Origin: Flagellimonas aequoris
GTDB lineage: Bacteria; Bacteroidota; Bacteroidia; Flavobacteriales; Flavobacteriaceae
Assembly: GCF_003584165.1 (NCBI RefSeq)
Contig: NZ_QXFJ01000023.1
Location: forward strand, 186,001 to 250,000
Direction of reading: 5' to 3'
DNA: 64,000 nucleotides
A model generated the notes under the pieces. The model was not told where the DNA came from, ran no database searches, and was given only the letters and a program-made list of their open reading frames with translations. The position numbers were made by a program, and so were the translations under genes. How positions within the stretch are numbered: the stretch's first letter is position 1; each line of letters begins with the position of its first letter. This document shows positions 25,121 to 34,083 of this stretch, one piece after another.

Positions 25121-27310
25121 ATGACCGACCCATACTTGAAATCCCCTGTACTCCTATTGGCCCTGCTGCTTTTTGGTGTCTACTCCTTTGCCCAAAAGAA
25201 AAACGCAGCCTATAACATTCATATCCAAAAAACCGAGGAAACCTTTACCATAGACGGTAAGGGAGATGAGGCCACCTGGCAAAAGGCAGAGCCCGCCAAC
25301 GACTTTTTTATGGTGCTCCCCATGGATGATCGTAAGGCCACCCAACCTTCGGAAGTGAAAATGGCCTATGACGATAAGCACCTATACCTCCTGGCCACTT
25401 TTTTCAAAACCCCTGGGAACACCTATGTGGTGGAGTCGCTACGAAGGGATTTCAATTTTGGGGGCAACGATAATTTTCTGTTGTTCATGGACCCTTTCAA
25501 CAACCAGACCACGGGATTCAGTTTTGGGGCCAACGCCTATGGCGCACAATGGGACGGCACCATGTCTAACGGGGGCAGTGTGGACCTGAACTGGGACAGC
25601 AAATGGGTTTCGGAAGTGGAGCATTACGAAGACAAATGGGTGGTGGAAATGGCCATTCCCTTTAAATCCATCCGTTATGAAAAAGGAGTGAAGGAATGGG
25701 GCATCAACTTTTCCCGATTGGATATCAGTACCAACGAAAAGTCGAGCTGGACACCCATTCCTAGGCAATTTCCAACGGCGTCTTTGGCGTTTACAGGCAA
25801 TCTGGTTTGGGACAATCCTCCCCCAGACCAGGGGCTCAACTATTCCCTCATTCCCTATGTTTTGGGAACGGTTGGTGATTCGAGTATTGATGGTATTACG
25901 TATGACAACGACTTTAAGGTGGGCGGTGATGTGAAGCTGGGACTTTCCTCCTCCTTGAACCTGGACCTGACCATCAACCCCGATTTTTCGCAGGTGGATG
26001 TGGACCGCCAAGTGGCCAATTTGACCCGCTTTGAACTCTTTTTCCCGGAAAGACGGCAGTTTTTCCTTGAAAATGCGGATCTGTTCTCCAGTTTTGGGTA
26101 CGAGACCATACGTCCGTTCTTTTCACGCCGTATTGGTTTGGGGGTCCCCATTATTGCGGGGGCACGGGTCAGTGGTAACCTCAACCGGAACCTTCGGTTA
26201 GGTCTTATGGACATGCAGACGGAAAAAGTGGACGAAACCGGATTGCCCAGCCAAAACTTTGCGGTATTGTCTTTACAGCAAAAGGTGTTTTCACGTTCCA
26301 ACATCGGCCTGATGTTTGTCAATAAAGAATCCATGGATTATGAGGCCTTGGCCGATAGTTTAAAGACCACCTACACCAAGTTCAACAGAAACCTCGGGTT
26401 GGAATACAATCTGGCATCCAGTGACAATAAGTACACCGGTAAACTGTTCATGCTCAAATCGTTAGGGCCAGAATCTACCGAAAACGGTTTTGCACAAGGG
26501 GCCCATTTGGCCTACAGCAGCCGACAATGGAACTGGCGTGTACAACAGGAATACATCTCAAAGAATTTTGTTTCGGAAGTGGGATATGTACCACGGACCA
26601 ATTATATCAATTTCAATGGCTCGGCCGGATATCTTTTCTTGCCAGCCAGCGAAACAGTGGTCAGCCATGGTCCTACTTTTTCCGGGCAGTATTATTTCGA
26701 CCCCAGCATGCACACCACAGATTATTTGTCCATTTTGGGGTACCAGGTCAATTTTTTGAACCGAAGTTCCTTTAACCTCAACCTATTTAACGAATATGTG
26801 GAACTTTTGGCTCCCTTCGACCCCACCAACACGGATCAAGAAGAATTGGCCACCGGAACACGTCACCATTGGAACGGTGTATACATGGAATACAGTTCAA
26901 AACCCAAAAGTCTTTTTACCTATTCTTTTGCAAGTCGTTTGGGACGTTATTTTTCGAGTGGGTACCGAACCAACTTGAATGCACAGTTCGGGTACCGTTT
27001 TCAACCCTATGTGAGTTTGGGGGCCACGTTGAGCTATAACAACCTGGATCTGCCCAGTCCTTGGTACACCACCGATTTTTGGCTCGTGGGCACGGAGGCC
27101 TATATCACCTTTACGAACAAATTATTTTGGTCCAACCTGTTCCAGTACAACGAGCAGAGCCGAAACTTTAGCCTCAATTCACGGTTTCAGTGGCGATATA
27201 CCCCGGCATCCGACCTGTTTCTGGTATTCAACAGCAATGAACAATTGTCGCCTCTGGAAGGAAAGGTTTGGTCGTTGACCTTAAAGATGACGTATTGGTT
27301 CAATCGGTGA
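25121..27310 (+). CDS. DUF5916 outer-membrane protein with CBM9-like domain
   Basis: A 729-aa protein with a signal peptide (cut after SFAQ). The N-terminal 220 residues fit a CBM9-like domain: TIDGKGDEATWQKAEPA, DDKHLYLLATFF and KWVVEMAIPFKSIRY. The rest is a DUF5916 region with many alternating hydrophobic/aromatic strands, ending in SLTLKMTYWFNR, which suggests an outer-membrane barrel. The segment RFELFFPERRQFFLENADLF is the most conserved block of the family. Members are common in Bacteroidetes with no settled function. It stands alone here. Confidence 0.85.
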   Translation: MTDPYLKSPVLLLALLLFGVYSFAQKKNAAYNIHIQKTEETFTIDGKGDEATWQKAEPANDFFMVLPMDDRKATQPSEVKMAYDDKHLYLLATFFKTPGNTYVVESLRRDFNFGGNDNFLLFMDPFNNQTTGFSFGANAYGAQWDGTMSNGGSVDLNWDSKWVSEVEHYEDKWVVEMAIPFKSIRYEKGVKEWGINFSRLDISTNEKSSWTPIPRQFPTASLAFTGNLVWDNPPPDQGLNYSLIPYVLGTVGDSSIDGITYDNDFKVGGDVKLGLSSSLNLDLTINPDFSQVDVDRQVANLTRFELFFPERRQFFLENADLFSSFGYETIRPFFSRRIGLGVPIIAGARVSGNLNRNLRLGLMDMQTEKVDETGLPSQNFAVLSLQQKVFSRSNIGLMFVNKESMDYEALADSLKTTYTKFNRNLGLEYNLASSDNKYTGKLFMLKSLGPESTENGFAQGAHLAYSSRQWNWRVQQEYISKNFVSEVGYVPRTNYINFNGSAGYLFLPASETVVSHGPTFSGQYYFDPSMHTTDYLSILGYQVNFLNRSSFNLNLFNEYVELLAPFDPTNTDQEELATGTRHHWNGVYMEYSSKPKSLFTYSFASRLGRYFSSGYRTNLNAQFGYRFQPYVSLGATLSYNNLDLPSPWYTTDFWLVGTEAYITFTNKLFWSNLFQYNEQSRNFSLNSRFQWRYTPASDLFLVFNSNEQLSPLEGKVWSLTLKMTYWFNR

Positions 27311-27391
27311 TTTTATAGGACATTTTACACAAAACAACCTTGCACAATCAATAAGGAATATTGGTAGCGTGAATCGATATTCACCCTACAA

Positions 27392-27443
27392 TTATTGTTT
27401 TTCAATTTTTATTTATTGTTTTTCAATAAATTTTTTATTTTTG
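27392..27443 (+). promoter_or_regulatory. Promoter with 15-bp direct repeats upstream of the DUF2975-HTH pair
   Basis: The 15-mer TTATTGTTTTTCAAT occurs at 27392-27406 and again at 27413-27427, exactly 21 bases apart, about two helical turns. A perfect Bacteroidetes -7 box, TATTTTTG, lies at 27436-27443, and the TTG of the second repeat (27416-27418) is 17 bases upstream of it as the -33 element. The second repeat thus overlaps the promoter. An HTH protein encoded in this operon is the obvious candidate to bind here and repress. Binding is inference. Confidence 0.6.
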
Positions 27444-27468
27444 AAGTATCTCATTCAAAGTAATTATC

Positions 27469-27948
27469 ATGAAAAAAACACCTATTCTATTTCTTCAAGG
27501 CGTGGTTGTGCTCATCGGAATTTTGGCCCTTTTCCTTTTGATCAGATTTCCCTTAATGGAAGGAAGGGCACAAAACTTGGATCTGTTCAGCATTTATACA
27601 GATCCCTTTATTTTGTATGGATACGCCGCTTCCATCGCCTTTTTTATAGCCCTATACAAAGCATTCAGATTGCTCGGATATATTGCAAAGGAAAAACTGT
27701 TCTCCACCAACTCCATAAAAACCTTGAGAAGCATACGCTATTGTGCCATTGCATCGGGCATTTTAATTGTGTTGGCAGGAGTTTACATCATGATTTTTCA
27801 TCACAAAGATGACGACCCTGCCGGTTTTTTAGGTATGTGTATCCTGACCACTTTCATCTGCATCGCAGTGGCAACGGCCATTGCCGTATTGGAAAGAATA
27901 TTACAAAATGCCGTGGATATGAAATCTGAAAACGACCTAACCATTTAA
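27469..27948 (+). CDS. DUF2975 membrane protein
   Basis: A 159-aa protein with four hydrophobic helices (about 9-30, 48-66, 88-109 and 122-145), the usual size and topology for DUF2975. It is followed three bases later by a small Cro/C1-type HTH gene, the typical arrangement for this family: a membrane protein paired with a YozG-like regulator. The pair may form a sensor or autoregulated unit. Upstream direct repeats overlapping the promoter support autoregulation. Confidence 0.85.
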   Translation: MKKTPILFLQGVVVLIGILALFLLIRFPLMEGRAQNLDLFSIYTDPFILYGYAASIAFFIALYKAFRLLGYIAKEKLFSTNSIKTLRSIRYCAIASGILIVLAGVYIMIFHHKDDDPAGFLGMCILTTFICIAVATAIAVLERILQNAVDMKSENDLTI

Positions 27949-27951
27949 GCT

Positions 27952-28161
27952 ATGCCGATTGTTGTAAACGTGGATGTGATGATGGCAAAGCGAAAAATGT
28001 CATTGAACGAGCTCTCAGAAATTGTGGGGCTCACCTTGTCCAACCTTTCCATTTTAAAAACAGGAAAGGCCAAAGCCATACGCTTTAATACGTTGGAAGC
28101 CATTTGTAAGGCCCTGGACTGCCAACCTGGGGATATTTTGGAATATGTAAGTGATGAATAA
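27952..28161 (+). CDS. Cro/C1-type HTH transcriptional regulator (YozG-like)
   Basis: A 69-aa protein that is almost only an XRE-family helix-turn-helix. MSLNELSEIVGLTLSNLSIL covers the positioning and recognition helices, and TLEAICKALDCQPGDILEYV is the typical final helix. No effector domain, so it presumably answers to its DUF2975 partner. Direct repeats at 27392-27427 are good candidates for its operator. Confidence 0.9.
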   Translation: MPIVVNVDVMMAKRKMSLNELSEIVGLTLSNLSILKTGKAKAIRFNTLEAICKALDCQPGDILEYVSDE

Positions 28162-28176
28162 GAGTAAGTGTAACCC

Positions 28177-28269
28177 TTCATTACTTATCATCTTCAATTG
28201 GATGATTTCCTCTACCGTCAAATGACTCCAATGCTCTTTGGGGAAATCCTTTATCCTCAACCCAAATGG
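28177..28269 (-). pseudogene. Remnant of a pseudouridine synthase gene 3' end
   Basis: On the minus strand this stretch reads PFGLRIKDFPKEHWSHL then TVEEIIQLKMISNE. It aligns with the C-terminus of the intact pseudouridine synthase encoded at 28943-29788 (KKDLPRGHWRHLTEQEVINLK). About 12 of 22 residues match, while nucleotide identity is only near 55 percent. A stop codon precedes it and no further homologous sequence is seen upstream. It appears to be the tail of an old divergent paralogue, not a recent duplicate. Confidence 0.6.
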
Positions 28270-28324
28270 TTATCTGGGAATTGTCAGTGGAATTGTAACC
28301 GGAAATAGACTAACTTCATTCTTG

Positions 28325-28340
28325 CCTGCCGACGGGCAGG
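28325..28340. repeat. GC-rich short palindrome
   Basis: CCTGCC (28325-28330) and GGCAGG (28335-28340) form a six-pair stem around GACG, standing out in very AT-rich DNA. Similar CCTGCC/GGCAGG palindromes are dispersed in flavobacterial genomes, from memory. Confidence 0.55.
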
Positions 28341-28449
28341 TATCCGTCTATATTATTTATTCAAACGAATTATATTTAACATTATCTAAAATTTTAACGA
28401 AACCTCAAAAGAGCATATGTTTTGGAATAGTACAAAAGGAGAAAAGTTA

Positions 28450-28893
28450 ATGGAGTTTTTTTTAAGAAACATAAATTCGTATCAAAATGGTTATTCACTA
28501 CGTAATGAGAATAAATCTACTATTAAAAAAATTAAAAATATCGAAAAGGAATGCGAATCAATTATAAACTCAGTTTTAAACTATTTTTCATATCATAAGG
28601 ATATTGAATTGACTGATATGTACCTTGATTTAAAAAAAAGCAAATATGATTTCTGGGAAAAACTCTTTTTTCACTGTACGGTTTTGTCGACAACAGAGAT
28701 ACTATTGGAAAGTTCTGATTTTGAAAAAAACAAAGCGGTAACTCGTAGTATTTCAGCCTATTCTAATGAACTAAATGAGATTAGAAAATATAGTGATGGG
28801 GGTGTTGAATATGTTACTTTGAGATTGGATTTAATAAAATCAAAAATTGAAATGAATTTAATAACCATTCCGAAATTGTTCCATAAAGGCTAA
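28450..28893 (+). CDS. Hypothetical AT-rich orphan protein (147 aa)
   Basis: I choose ATG 28450 (MEFFLRNI), because a strong Shine-Dalgarno sequence AAAGGAG (28435-28441) lies eight bases before it. An in-frame ATG at 28417 is possible. Such a strong site is unusual in Flavobacteriaceae, which fits an acquired gene. The protein is helical, rich in Lys, Ser, Asn and Ile, with no signal peptide, membrane helix or known motif. It is inserted between a pseudouridine synthase remnant and the intact rluB-like gene. Confidence 0.6.
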   Translation: MEFFLRNINSYQNGYSLRNENKSTIKKIKNIEKECESIINSVLNYFSYHKDIELTDMYLDLKKSKYDFWEKLFFHCTVLSTTEILLESSDFEKNKAVTRSISAYSNELNEIRKYSDGGVEYVTLRLDLIKSKIEMNLITIPKLFHKG

Positions 28894-28942
28894 AATACTA
28901 GGTAACAATGGCCACATATACAACCTAAAACTTCCTTTAATT

Positions 28943-29788
28943 TTACTTAATATTCTTCAAATTGATCACCTCTTGCTCGGTCAAATGGCGCCAGTGCCCT
29001 CTTGGTAGATCTTTTTTGGTAAGACCGGCAAAGATCACACGGTCCAATTTGGTCACTTCATAGCCTAAATGTTCAAAGATGCGGCGCACAATCCGGTTGC
29101 GACCACTGTGGATCTCGATGCCGAGTTCCCTTTTGGGTGCTCCTTGGATAAAACTGATGCTGTCCACCTCGATCGGGCCATCTTCCAACTCCAAACCGGC
29201 TTCAATTTTATGAAGATCGGCAACACTCAAACTTTTGTCCAAATGCACATGATAGATCTTCCGCACGCCGTGTTTCGGGTGGGTAAGCTTTTTGGTCAAG
29301 TCGCCGTCATTGGTAAAGAGCAACAATCCCATGGTGTTCCTGTCCAACCGTCCCACAGGCAATAAACGGGCGTTACTGGCACTGGAAATCAATTCCATTA
29401 CGGTTCGTCTCCCCTTTTCGTCACTAGTGGTGGTGATAAAGTTTTTAGGTTTGTTCAGTAAGATGTATTCCTTCTTCTCCATACTGAGCCTTTTGCCATC
29501 AAAACGCACATCATCGGAACGTTTTACCTTGTAACCCATTTCGGTGACAGGTTTGCCGTTCACCGTTACGTTGCCAGCAGCGATATAGGTGTCCGCTTCC
29601 CTTCGGGAACAAATACCGGCATTGGCAATGTATCGGTTCAAGCGGATCTCATCGGGATTGGATTTTTTTTGTGGAGCAGCCTTTTTTGGTTTTGGGGCAA
29701 ATTTTTTGCCGTATGGTTTTGGGGAATTGCCCCCTTCACGGCTATTTCTTGAAGGTTTACCTTTTCGGTTATTGTCTGATCTCGTCAT
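28943..29788 (-). CDS. Pseudouridine synthase, RsuA/RluB/E/F family
   Basis: A 281-aa enzyme that isomerises uridine in rRNA, probably 23S. A basic, disordered tail (1-45) precedes an S4 RNA-binding domain (IRLNRYIANAGICSRREADTYI, about 48-95) and the catalytic domain. The catalytic Asp149 lies in VGRLDRNTMGLLLFTND. The motif RNRIVRRIFEHLGYEV follows and the C-terminus is HWRHLTEQEVINLK. RluB is the likeliest subfamily but RluF or RluE are not excluded. It is the last gene of a run with ubiA and two GHMP kinase-superfamily genes. Confidence 0.9.
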   Translation of the reverse strand: MTRSDNNRKGKPSRNSREGGNSPKPYGKKFAPKPKKAAPQKKSNPDEIRLNRYIANAGICSRREADTYIAAGNVTVNGKPVTEMGYKVKRSDDVRFDGKRLSMEKKEYILLNKPKNFITTTSDEKGRRTVMELISSASNARLLPVGRLDRNTMGLLLFTNDGDLTKKLTHPKHGVRKIYHVHLDKSLSVADLHKIEAGLELEDGPIEVDSISFIQGAPKRELGIEIHSGRNRIVRRIFEHLGYEVTKLDRVIFAGLTKKDLPRGHWRHLTEQEVINLKNIK

Positions 29789-29850
29789 CAGTCATCAATT
29801 TTTTGCAAATGTAATCTTTTTCGGGTCCAAAAAACCTCGGGGGCAAATAA

Positions 29851-30756
29851 TTACAAAATACGGTTCAGCACCACATCCACATTGATCAAGAGAATACTGA
29901 TCACCCCTGCCACGATGATAAATTTCAAAATATTGTGCAGCCAAACGTAGTGCTTTTTGCCTTGGGCCTTCCACAGCAACACCAGAAAAACGATCAGCAA
30001 GATAATGCTCGCCGCAAAGTAGAGATACATGTACCCCACATCAAAAGTCTTAATCAATAGAAAGGCAGGAACCAGAGTCAGAAGAACCAGAAACGTAATC
30101 AACATTTTTGATGTTCTGGGACCATAAATGATGGGAATGGTCCTATAATTTTGGGCCATATCCCCGGCCATGCTTTCCATATCCTTGATCATTTCGCGGG
30201 CCAAAATCAACAGGAAAAGAAAAAGGGCATGTACAAAAATGACTGTTTTAAAATTGTGGTAATACACGAACACCACAAAAAAGGGAGCAATGGCCAAAGT
30301 GGCCGAAACCAGGTTGCCCAAAAAGGGTATTCGTTTCAGTCGATGTGAATAATACCAAATACCAAAAATATAGGCCGAAAAGAACAGAACGGCCCTAAAT
30401 GAGATATAACTGGCCGCGAATACCGCTAAAAAGTTCAGGATAAAATAAGTAGTAAGCTTAAAGTTCTGGCTCACCAAACGGTCCAACATACTTTTGGTGG
30501 GTTTGTTGATCAGATCTTTCTCGGCATCGTAAAAATTATTGATGATATACCCACTTGCTATGACGAGGGCCGAAGCGGTAACAATCAAAAAAAGGTTGAG
30601 GTCGAAAATTACCTTTCGCAAGGGTATTTCTGGTGCCAGTATGTAGATGGATGCCAAATATTGGGCTAGGGTAATCACCAAAATATTATACCCGCGCACC
30701 ACAGAAAACAGACTCAATAGCTTAAAAAGCAGGAGTTTGTTTTTTCTACTAAGCAT
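29851..30756 (-). CDS. UbiA-type prenyltransferase (geranylgeranylglycerol-phosphate synthase-like annotation)
   Basis: A 301-aa membrane protein with about eight helices. The first aspartate-rich motif is NNFYDAEKDLINKPTKS (near 68-84), and the second is DMESMAGDMAQNYRTIP (near 190). They bind prenyl diphosphate through Mg2+. Family members prenylate quinone or lipid head groups. Flavobacterial members are often labelled geranylgeranylglycerol-phosphate geranylgeranyltransferase by similarity, which is unproven here. Lying next to two mevalonate-pathway genes, it probably consumes the isoprenoid product. Confidence 0.85.
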   Translation of the reverse strand: MLSRKNKLLLFKLLSLFSVVRGYNILVITLAQYLASIYILAPEIPLRKVIFDLNLFLIVTASALVIASGYIINNFYDAEKDLINKPTKSMLDRLVSQNFKLTTYFILNFLAVFAASYISFRAVLFFSAYIFGIWYYSHRLKRIPFLGNLVSATLAIAPFFVVFVYYHNFKTVIFVHALFLFLLILAREMIKDMESMAGDMAQNYRTIPIIYGPRTSKMLITFLVLLTLVPAFLLIKTFDVGYMYLYFAASIILLIVFLVLLWKAQGKKHYVWLHNILKFIIVAGVISILLINVDVVLNRIL

Positions 30757-30766
30757 GGGATTGCTT

Positions 30767-31705
30767 TTAGAAGTTGTACACTACCTCTAAGTTATAATCT
30801 TTCAGTGCCTTTTTGGCCTTTTCTAAATCCTCGGTAAAGCCCAAAATGTAACCTCCACCTCCAGATCCACAGAGTTTTAGGTAGTAATCATTGGTTTCAA
30901 TGCCCTGTTGCCAAAGTTGGTGAAACTTGGCGGGAATCATCGGTTTGAAGTGATCTAAGACCACGTGGGAAAGTTGTTTCAGGTTCCCAAAAAGGGATTT
31001 TACGTTTCCGTTCAAGAAATCTTCCACACAGGCATCAGTATGTTTGATGAACTGGTTCTTGACCATGTTGCGGAAACCTTCCTGTTTCATTTTCTCCATG
31101 AAAATCTGTACCATGGGAGCCGTTTCCCCAGTCATTCCACTGTCCAACAAAAACACGGCACCCTTACCATTGGTATTTTGGGAAGGAATACTGGTGGATT
31201 CAATATTATCTTGGGAATTGATCAAAATGGGCAAGCTCAGGTAGCTGTTCAAAGGATCTAACCCTGAAGATTTTCCGTGGAAAAAAGATTCCATTTTACC
31301 GAAAATCTTTTTCAACTGCAGCAATTTGTCCCGGGTCAAATTTTCAAGAACGGTAATCTTGTCCTTGGCGTAACGGTCGTAAATGGCTGCGACCAAGGCC
31401 CCGCTGCTTCCGATACCATACCCTTGGGGGATGGAACTGTCGAAATACATACCGTTGGCAATATCAGCTTCCATAGCCTCCATATCAAAAGAAACCAAAT
31501 CCTTGTCCTGGTTTTCCAAATTCCTCAGATATGCCGCGAAAGCTTTCAAGCTTGCATTGGATTTTTGGGCCATCTCAGAGGGATTGTTGTCCCATTTCAA
31601 TGCCCCTTTGAAAAAATTATAGGGAATGGAAAGTCCTTTGGAATCTTTGATGATACCGTACTCCCCGAAAAGTAAAATCTTTGAATAGAATAGTGGACCT
31701 TTCAT
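30767..31705 (-). CDS. GHMP kinase, probable mevalonate kinase
   Basis: A 312-aa GHMP-family kinase. The substrate-binding N-terminus reads KILLFGEYGIIKDSKG, the ATP loop is QGYGIGSSGALVAAIYDRY (about 95-113), and the C-terminal motif is CGSGGGGYILGF. The order with diphosphomevalonate decarboxylase and UbiA supports mevalonate kinase. Phosphomevalonate kinase is an alternative. Ten bases separate it from ubiA. Confidence 0.8.
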   Translation of the reverse strand: MKGPLFYSKILLFGEYGIIKDSKGLSIPYNFFKGALKWDNNPSEMAQKSNASLKAFAAYLRNLENQDKDLVSFDMEAMEADIANGMYFDSSIPQGYGIGSSGALVAAIYDRYAKDKITVLENLTRDKLLQLKKIFGKMESFFHGKSSGLDPLNSYLSLPILINSQDNIESTSIPSQNTNGKGAVFLLDSGMTGETAPMVQIFMEKMKQEGFRNMVKNQFIKHTDACVEDFLNGNVKSLFGNLKQLSHVVLDHFKPMIPAKFHQLWQQGIETNDYYLKLCGSGGGGYILGFTEDLEKAKKALKDYNLEVVYNF

Positions 31706-31842
31706 ATGCTTACACTAAGATACAAACTATTTTGTTTAATTTTTCAAAAAATACGATAAACAAAACTATTCGATCTTTCAAATTGTACTTTTTGATAAAA
31801 AGCAACGCAAAGAACGTAAAAAAAGTGCTTATCGTCTCATTT

Positions 31843-32928
31843 TTAGCTATTTATTTTTTTGGCCCCGAGGCCTACCCTGTCATGGATGTAATGGCCATTT
31901 TCACAGTGCATCGCCAATTCTTCATCAATAAATTGATGTACTGTTTGCTTTACATGATCGGGATAGAGCAAATGTACATTGGCTCCCGCATCCAGGGTAA
32001 AACATACCGGTACTTGGGTAGCTTCCCTAAAACTCCAGATTTTATGAATAATGGCCAACGTATCGGGTTTCATCAACATAAAATAGGGCATACTCGTCAT
32101 CATCATGGCATGAAGTGTCAGTGCCTCGCTCTCGACCAATTTGATGAATCCATCCAAATCCCCATTGGCAAAAATGGGTTTTAAGGCATCCATATTTTGT
32201 AGAGCCTGTTGAAACCGGTTTCCGGCATACGGATGTCCGTGCATCAATTGGTGGCCCACCGTGCTGCTCACTTGCTTTTCGCCCTTGTGCACCAACAAAA
32301 TGGTGTCTTGGAAGGTTTTGAAAATCCCATCCACCTTAAAAGGATATTGTATCCCGTACAAATTGGAACTTCCAGGAATATGGTCATGCACTCCAAACTC
32401 GATCAAAGGACCTTCTATACTCCTACAAGCACTTCCCGATCCCAATCGGGCCAAAAAGGAGGCCTTGGTATTGAAGTATTCTTGGTTCACATCTGGCACC
32501 ATGCCTCTTTCCATATCCAACAAACAAAGGGAAAGGGCCGCCATGCCACTGGCCGAACTGGCAATACCGCTGCTGTGAGGAAAGGAATTGGACGTTTCTA
32601 TTATAAAATGATACCCCTTCAAAAAGGGCAAATACGCTTGTACCCGCTCAAAAAAAGTATGGATCTTCGGCTTAAAATCTTCCTTGGGCTTCCCATCAAA
32701 CAAAAGATCAAAAGAAAAATCCCCTGCTTTTCCCTTCTTTTCAAAAGTCACCGAAGTGGTGGTCGCGCAAGCATCCAACGTAAAGCTTATGGAAGGATTG
32801 GCAGGAATCTGAACCGGCTTTTTGCCCCAATATTTCACCAATGCGATATTGCTAGGTGCTTTCCAGGTAAACTTGCCTTTGGTAGGCAGATTTTCATAAG
32901 ATTCGGGCAGAAAATCTTTTTCCGTCAT
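31843..32928 (-). CDS. mvaD: Diphosphomevalonate decarboxylase
   Basis: I place the start at ATG 32928 (MTEKDFLP); the longer reading to 32946 would need TTG. The 361-aa product converts mevalonate diphosphate to isopentenyl diphosphate. APSNIALVKYWGKK is the N-terminal signature, PHSSGIASSASGMAALSLCL the phosphate loop, and DAGANVHLLYP the C-terminal motif. With the neighbouring GHMP kinase it points to use of the mevalonate pathway, typical for Flavobacteriaceae. The 137 bases to the kinase are AT-rich with no obvious terminator. Confidence 0.95.
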   Translation of the reverse strand: MTEKDFLPESYENLPTKGKFTWKAPSNIALVKYWGKKPVQIPANPSISFTLDACATTTSVTFEKKGKAGDFSFDLLFDGKPKEDFKPKIHTFFERVQAYLPFLKGYHFIIETSNSFPHSSGIASSASGMAALSLCLLDMERGMVPDVNQEYFNTKASFLARLGSGSACRSIEGPLIEFGVHDHIPGSSNLYGIQYPFKVDGIFKTFQDTILLVHKGEKQVSSTVGHQLMHGHPYAGNRFQQALQNMDALKPIFANGDLDGFIKLVESEALTLHAMMMTSMPYFMLMKPDTLAIIHKIWSFREATQVPVCFTLDAGANVHLLYPDHVKQTVHQFIDEELAMHCENGHYIHDRVGLGAKKINS

Positions 32929-33018
32929 TGAACGATGTTTGGACAAATATAAGGTGCCGTGCCCTTACAGGAAATCGGATTCAAATAAATTCTTATTTTA
33001 GATGCACTCGTACCAACC

Positions 33019-33495
33019 ATGAAAAAAAGAATCGTTTACATAGCCATCAGCGTCGCCGTTTGCCTTTTGATCGGTTTTCTATCGAGCATTGCCACGCAGA
33101 GTTCGGTAAATGATTGGTACGTTACCCTGAACAAGCCCAGTTTTACCCCGCCCAATGCTTTATTTGCACCAGTGTGGACCGCACTCTATATTTTGATGGG
33201 GGTTTCCGCTGGAATTGTCTGGTCCAAAGGATACCACCATATTTGGGTAAAAACGGCACTCTATCATTTTGTGTTCCAGTTATTGTTCAATGCCCTGTGG
33301 AGCATTGTATTTTTTGGCCTTAAGAACCCTTTGTTGGGATTGGTGGTCATTTTGATCTTATTGACCTTGATCATGCTCACCATCAGATGGTTTCGGGTCA
33401 TCAGTAAGTCGGCCGCTTTGTTATTGGTGCCCTACCTACTTTGGGTTGCCTTTGCCTCGGCACTCAACTACAAAATTTGGGAGCTCAATCCTTAA
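33019..33495 (+). CDS. tspO: TspO/MBR family tryptophan-rich sensory protein
   Basis: A 158-aa protein with five membrane helices. NKPSFTPPNALFAPVWTALYILMGVS is the family signature, with WSIVFF and WVAFASALNYKIWELNP at the end. TspO proteins bind porphyrins or cholesterol-like ligands and affect stress and tetrapyrrole handling. Divergent from mvaD by 90 bases. Its last 11 bases overlap the convergent DUF1697 gene. Confidence 0.93.
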   Translation: MKKRIVYIAISVAVCLLIGFLSSIATQSSVNDWYVTLNKPSFTPPNALFAPVWTALYILMGVSAGIVWSKGYHHIWVKTALYHFVFQLLFNALWSIVFFGLKNPLLGLVVILILLTLIMLTIRWFRVISKSAALLLVPYLLWVAFASALNYKIWELNP

Positions 33496-34021
33496 TGGTC
33501 ATTTCTAAAAGCTTTTGCATTGTTTTTAAATTCCGGGTGGTTGCCTCCACTTTCAGTTTTCGTTCAATCAAGTTATTGTTAAGTTTGGCATTTCCATATC
33601 CTTTTTTGCAGACCAGATAAACACATTGATCTGTGATGTGAAAATCCTCGTTCTCAAACTGCTGTTCGTTGAATTGGTCCACTAAACTTTTTTCAGGAGG
33701 ATTTTTCAAGAGCACAAAATACAGTCTGTTCTCTTCCTCATCCGCAAATGGATTGGTTTTTAAAATGGATTCAACCGCTTCCTGAGTAACCGCCAAAGTT
33801 GGAACATCAAATCCAAAATCCTTTAGAATAACTGCATGTACCACATCCTGAATTTTTTCCTTCCCTTCAATATCGGTATCGAAAATAACATTGCCACTTT
33901 GGATATAGGTCTGCACATTTTGGAGCCCGATGTGCTCCAAAGAATCCCGGAGTTCGGTCATTTTAATCTTATGGTGACTTCCCAAATTAATGCCCCTGAG
34001 CAATGCGATATAGGTTTTCAT
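33485..34021 (-). CDS. DUF1697 family protein
   Basis: A 178-aa cytoplasmic protein. The N-terminus ALLRGINLGSHHKIKMTELR and the block YIQSGNVIFDTD are the DUF1697 signatures, with VYLVCKKGYGNAKLNNNLIE and ATTRNLKTMQKLLEM at the end. No function is established for the family. Its stop lies inside the 3' end of tspO and its start faces glpK across 62 bases. Confidence 0.9.
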   Translation of the reverse strand: MKTYIALLRGINLGSHHKIKMTELRDSLEHIGLQNVQTYIQSGNVIFDTDIEGKEKIQDVVHAVILKDFGFDVPTLAVTQEAVESILKTNPFADEEENRLYFVLLKNPPEKSLVDQFNEQQFENEDFHITDQCVYLVCKKGYGNAKLNNNLIERKLKVEATTRNLKTMQKLLEMTIKD

Positions 34022-34083
34022 GTTCCTTTGGATTCGTTTCTAGAAGTAATTTTAGTAAATTCAAGCGCACTTAAATTAATAAA

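Noticed and set aside
28943..29030. Recent attachment-site duplication of the rluB-like 3' end flanking the orphan ORF
   Set aside because: The two copies share only about 55 percent of bases, too little for a direct repeat made by integration.
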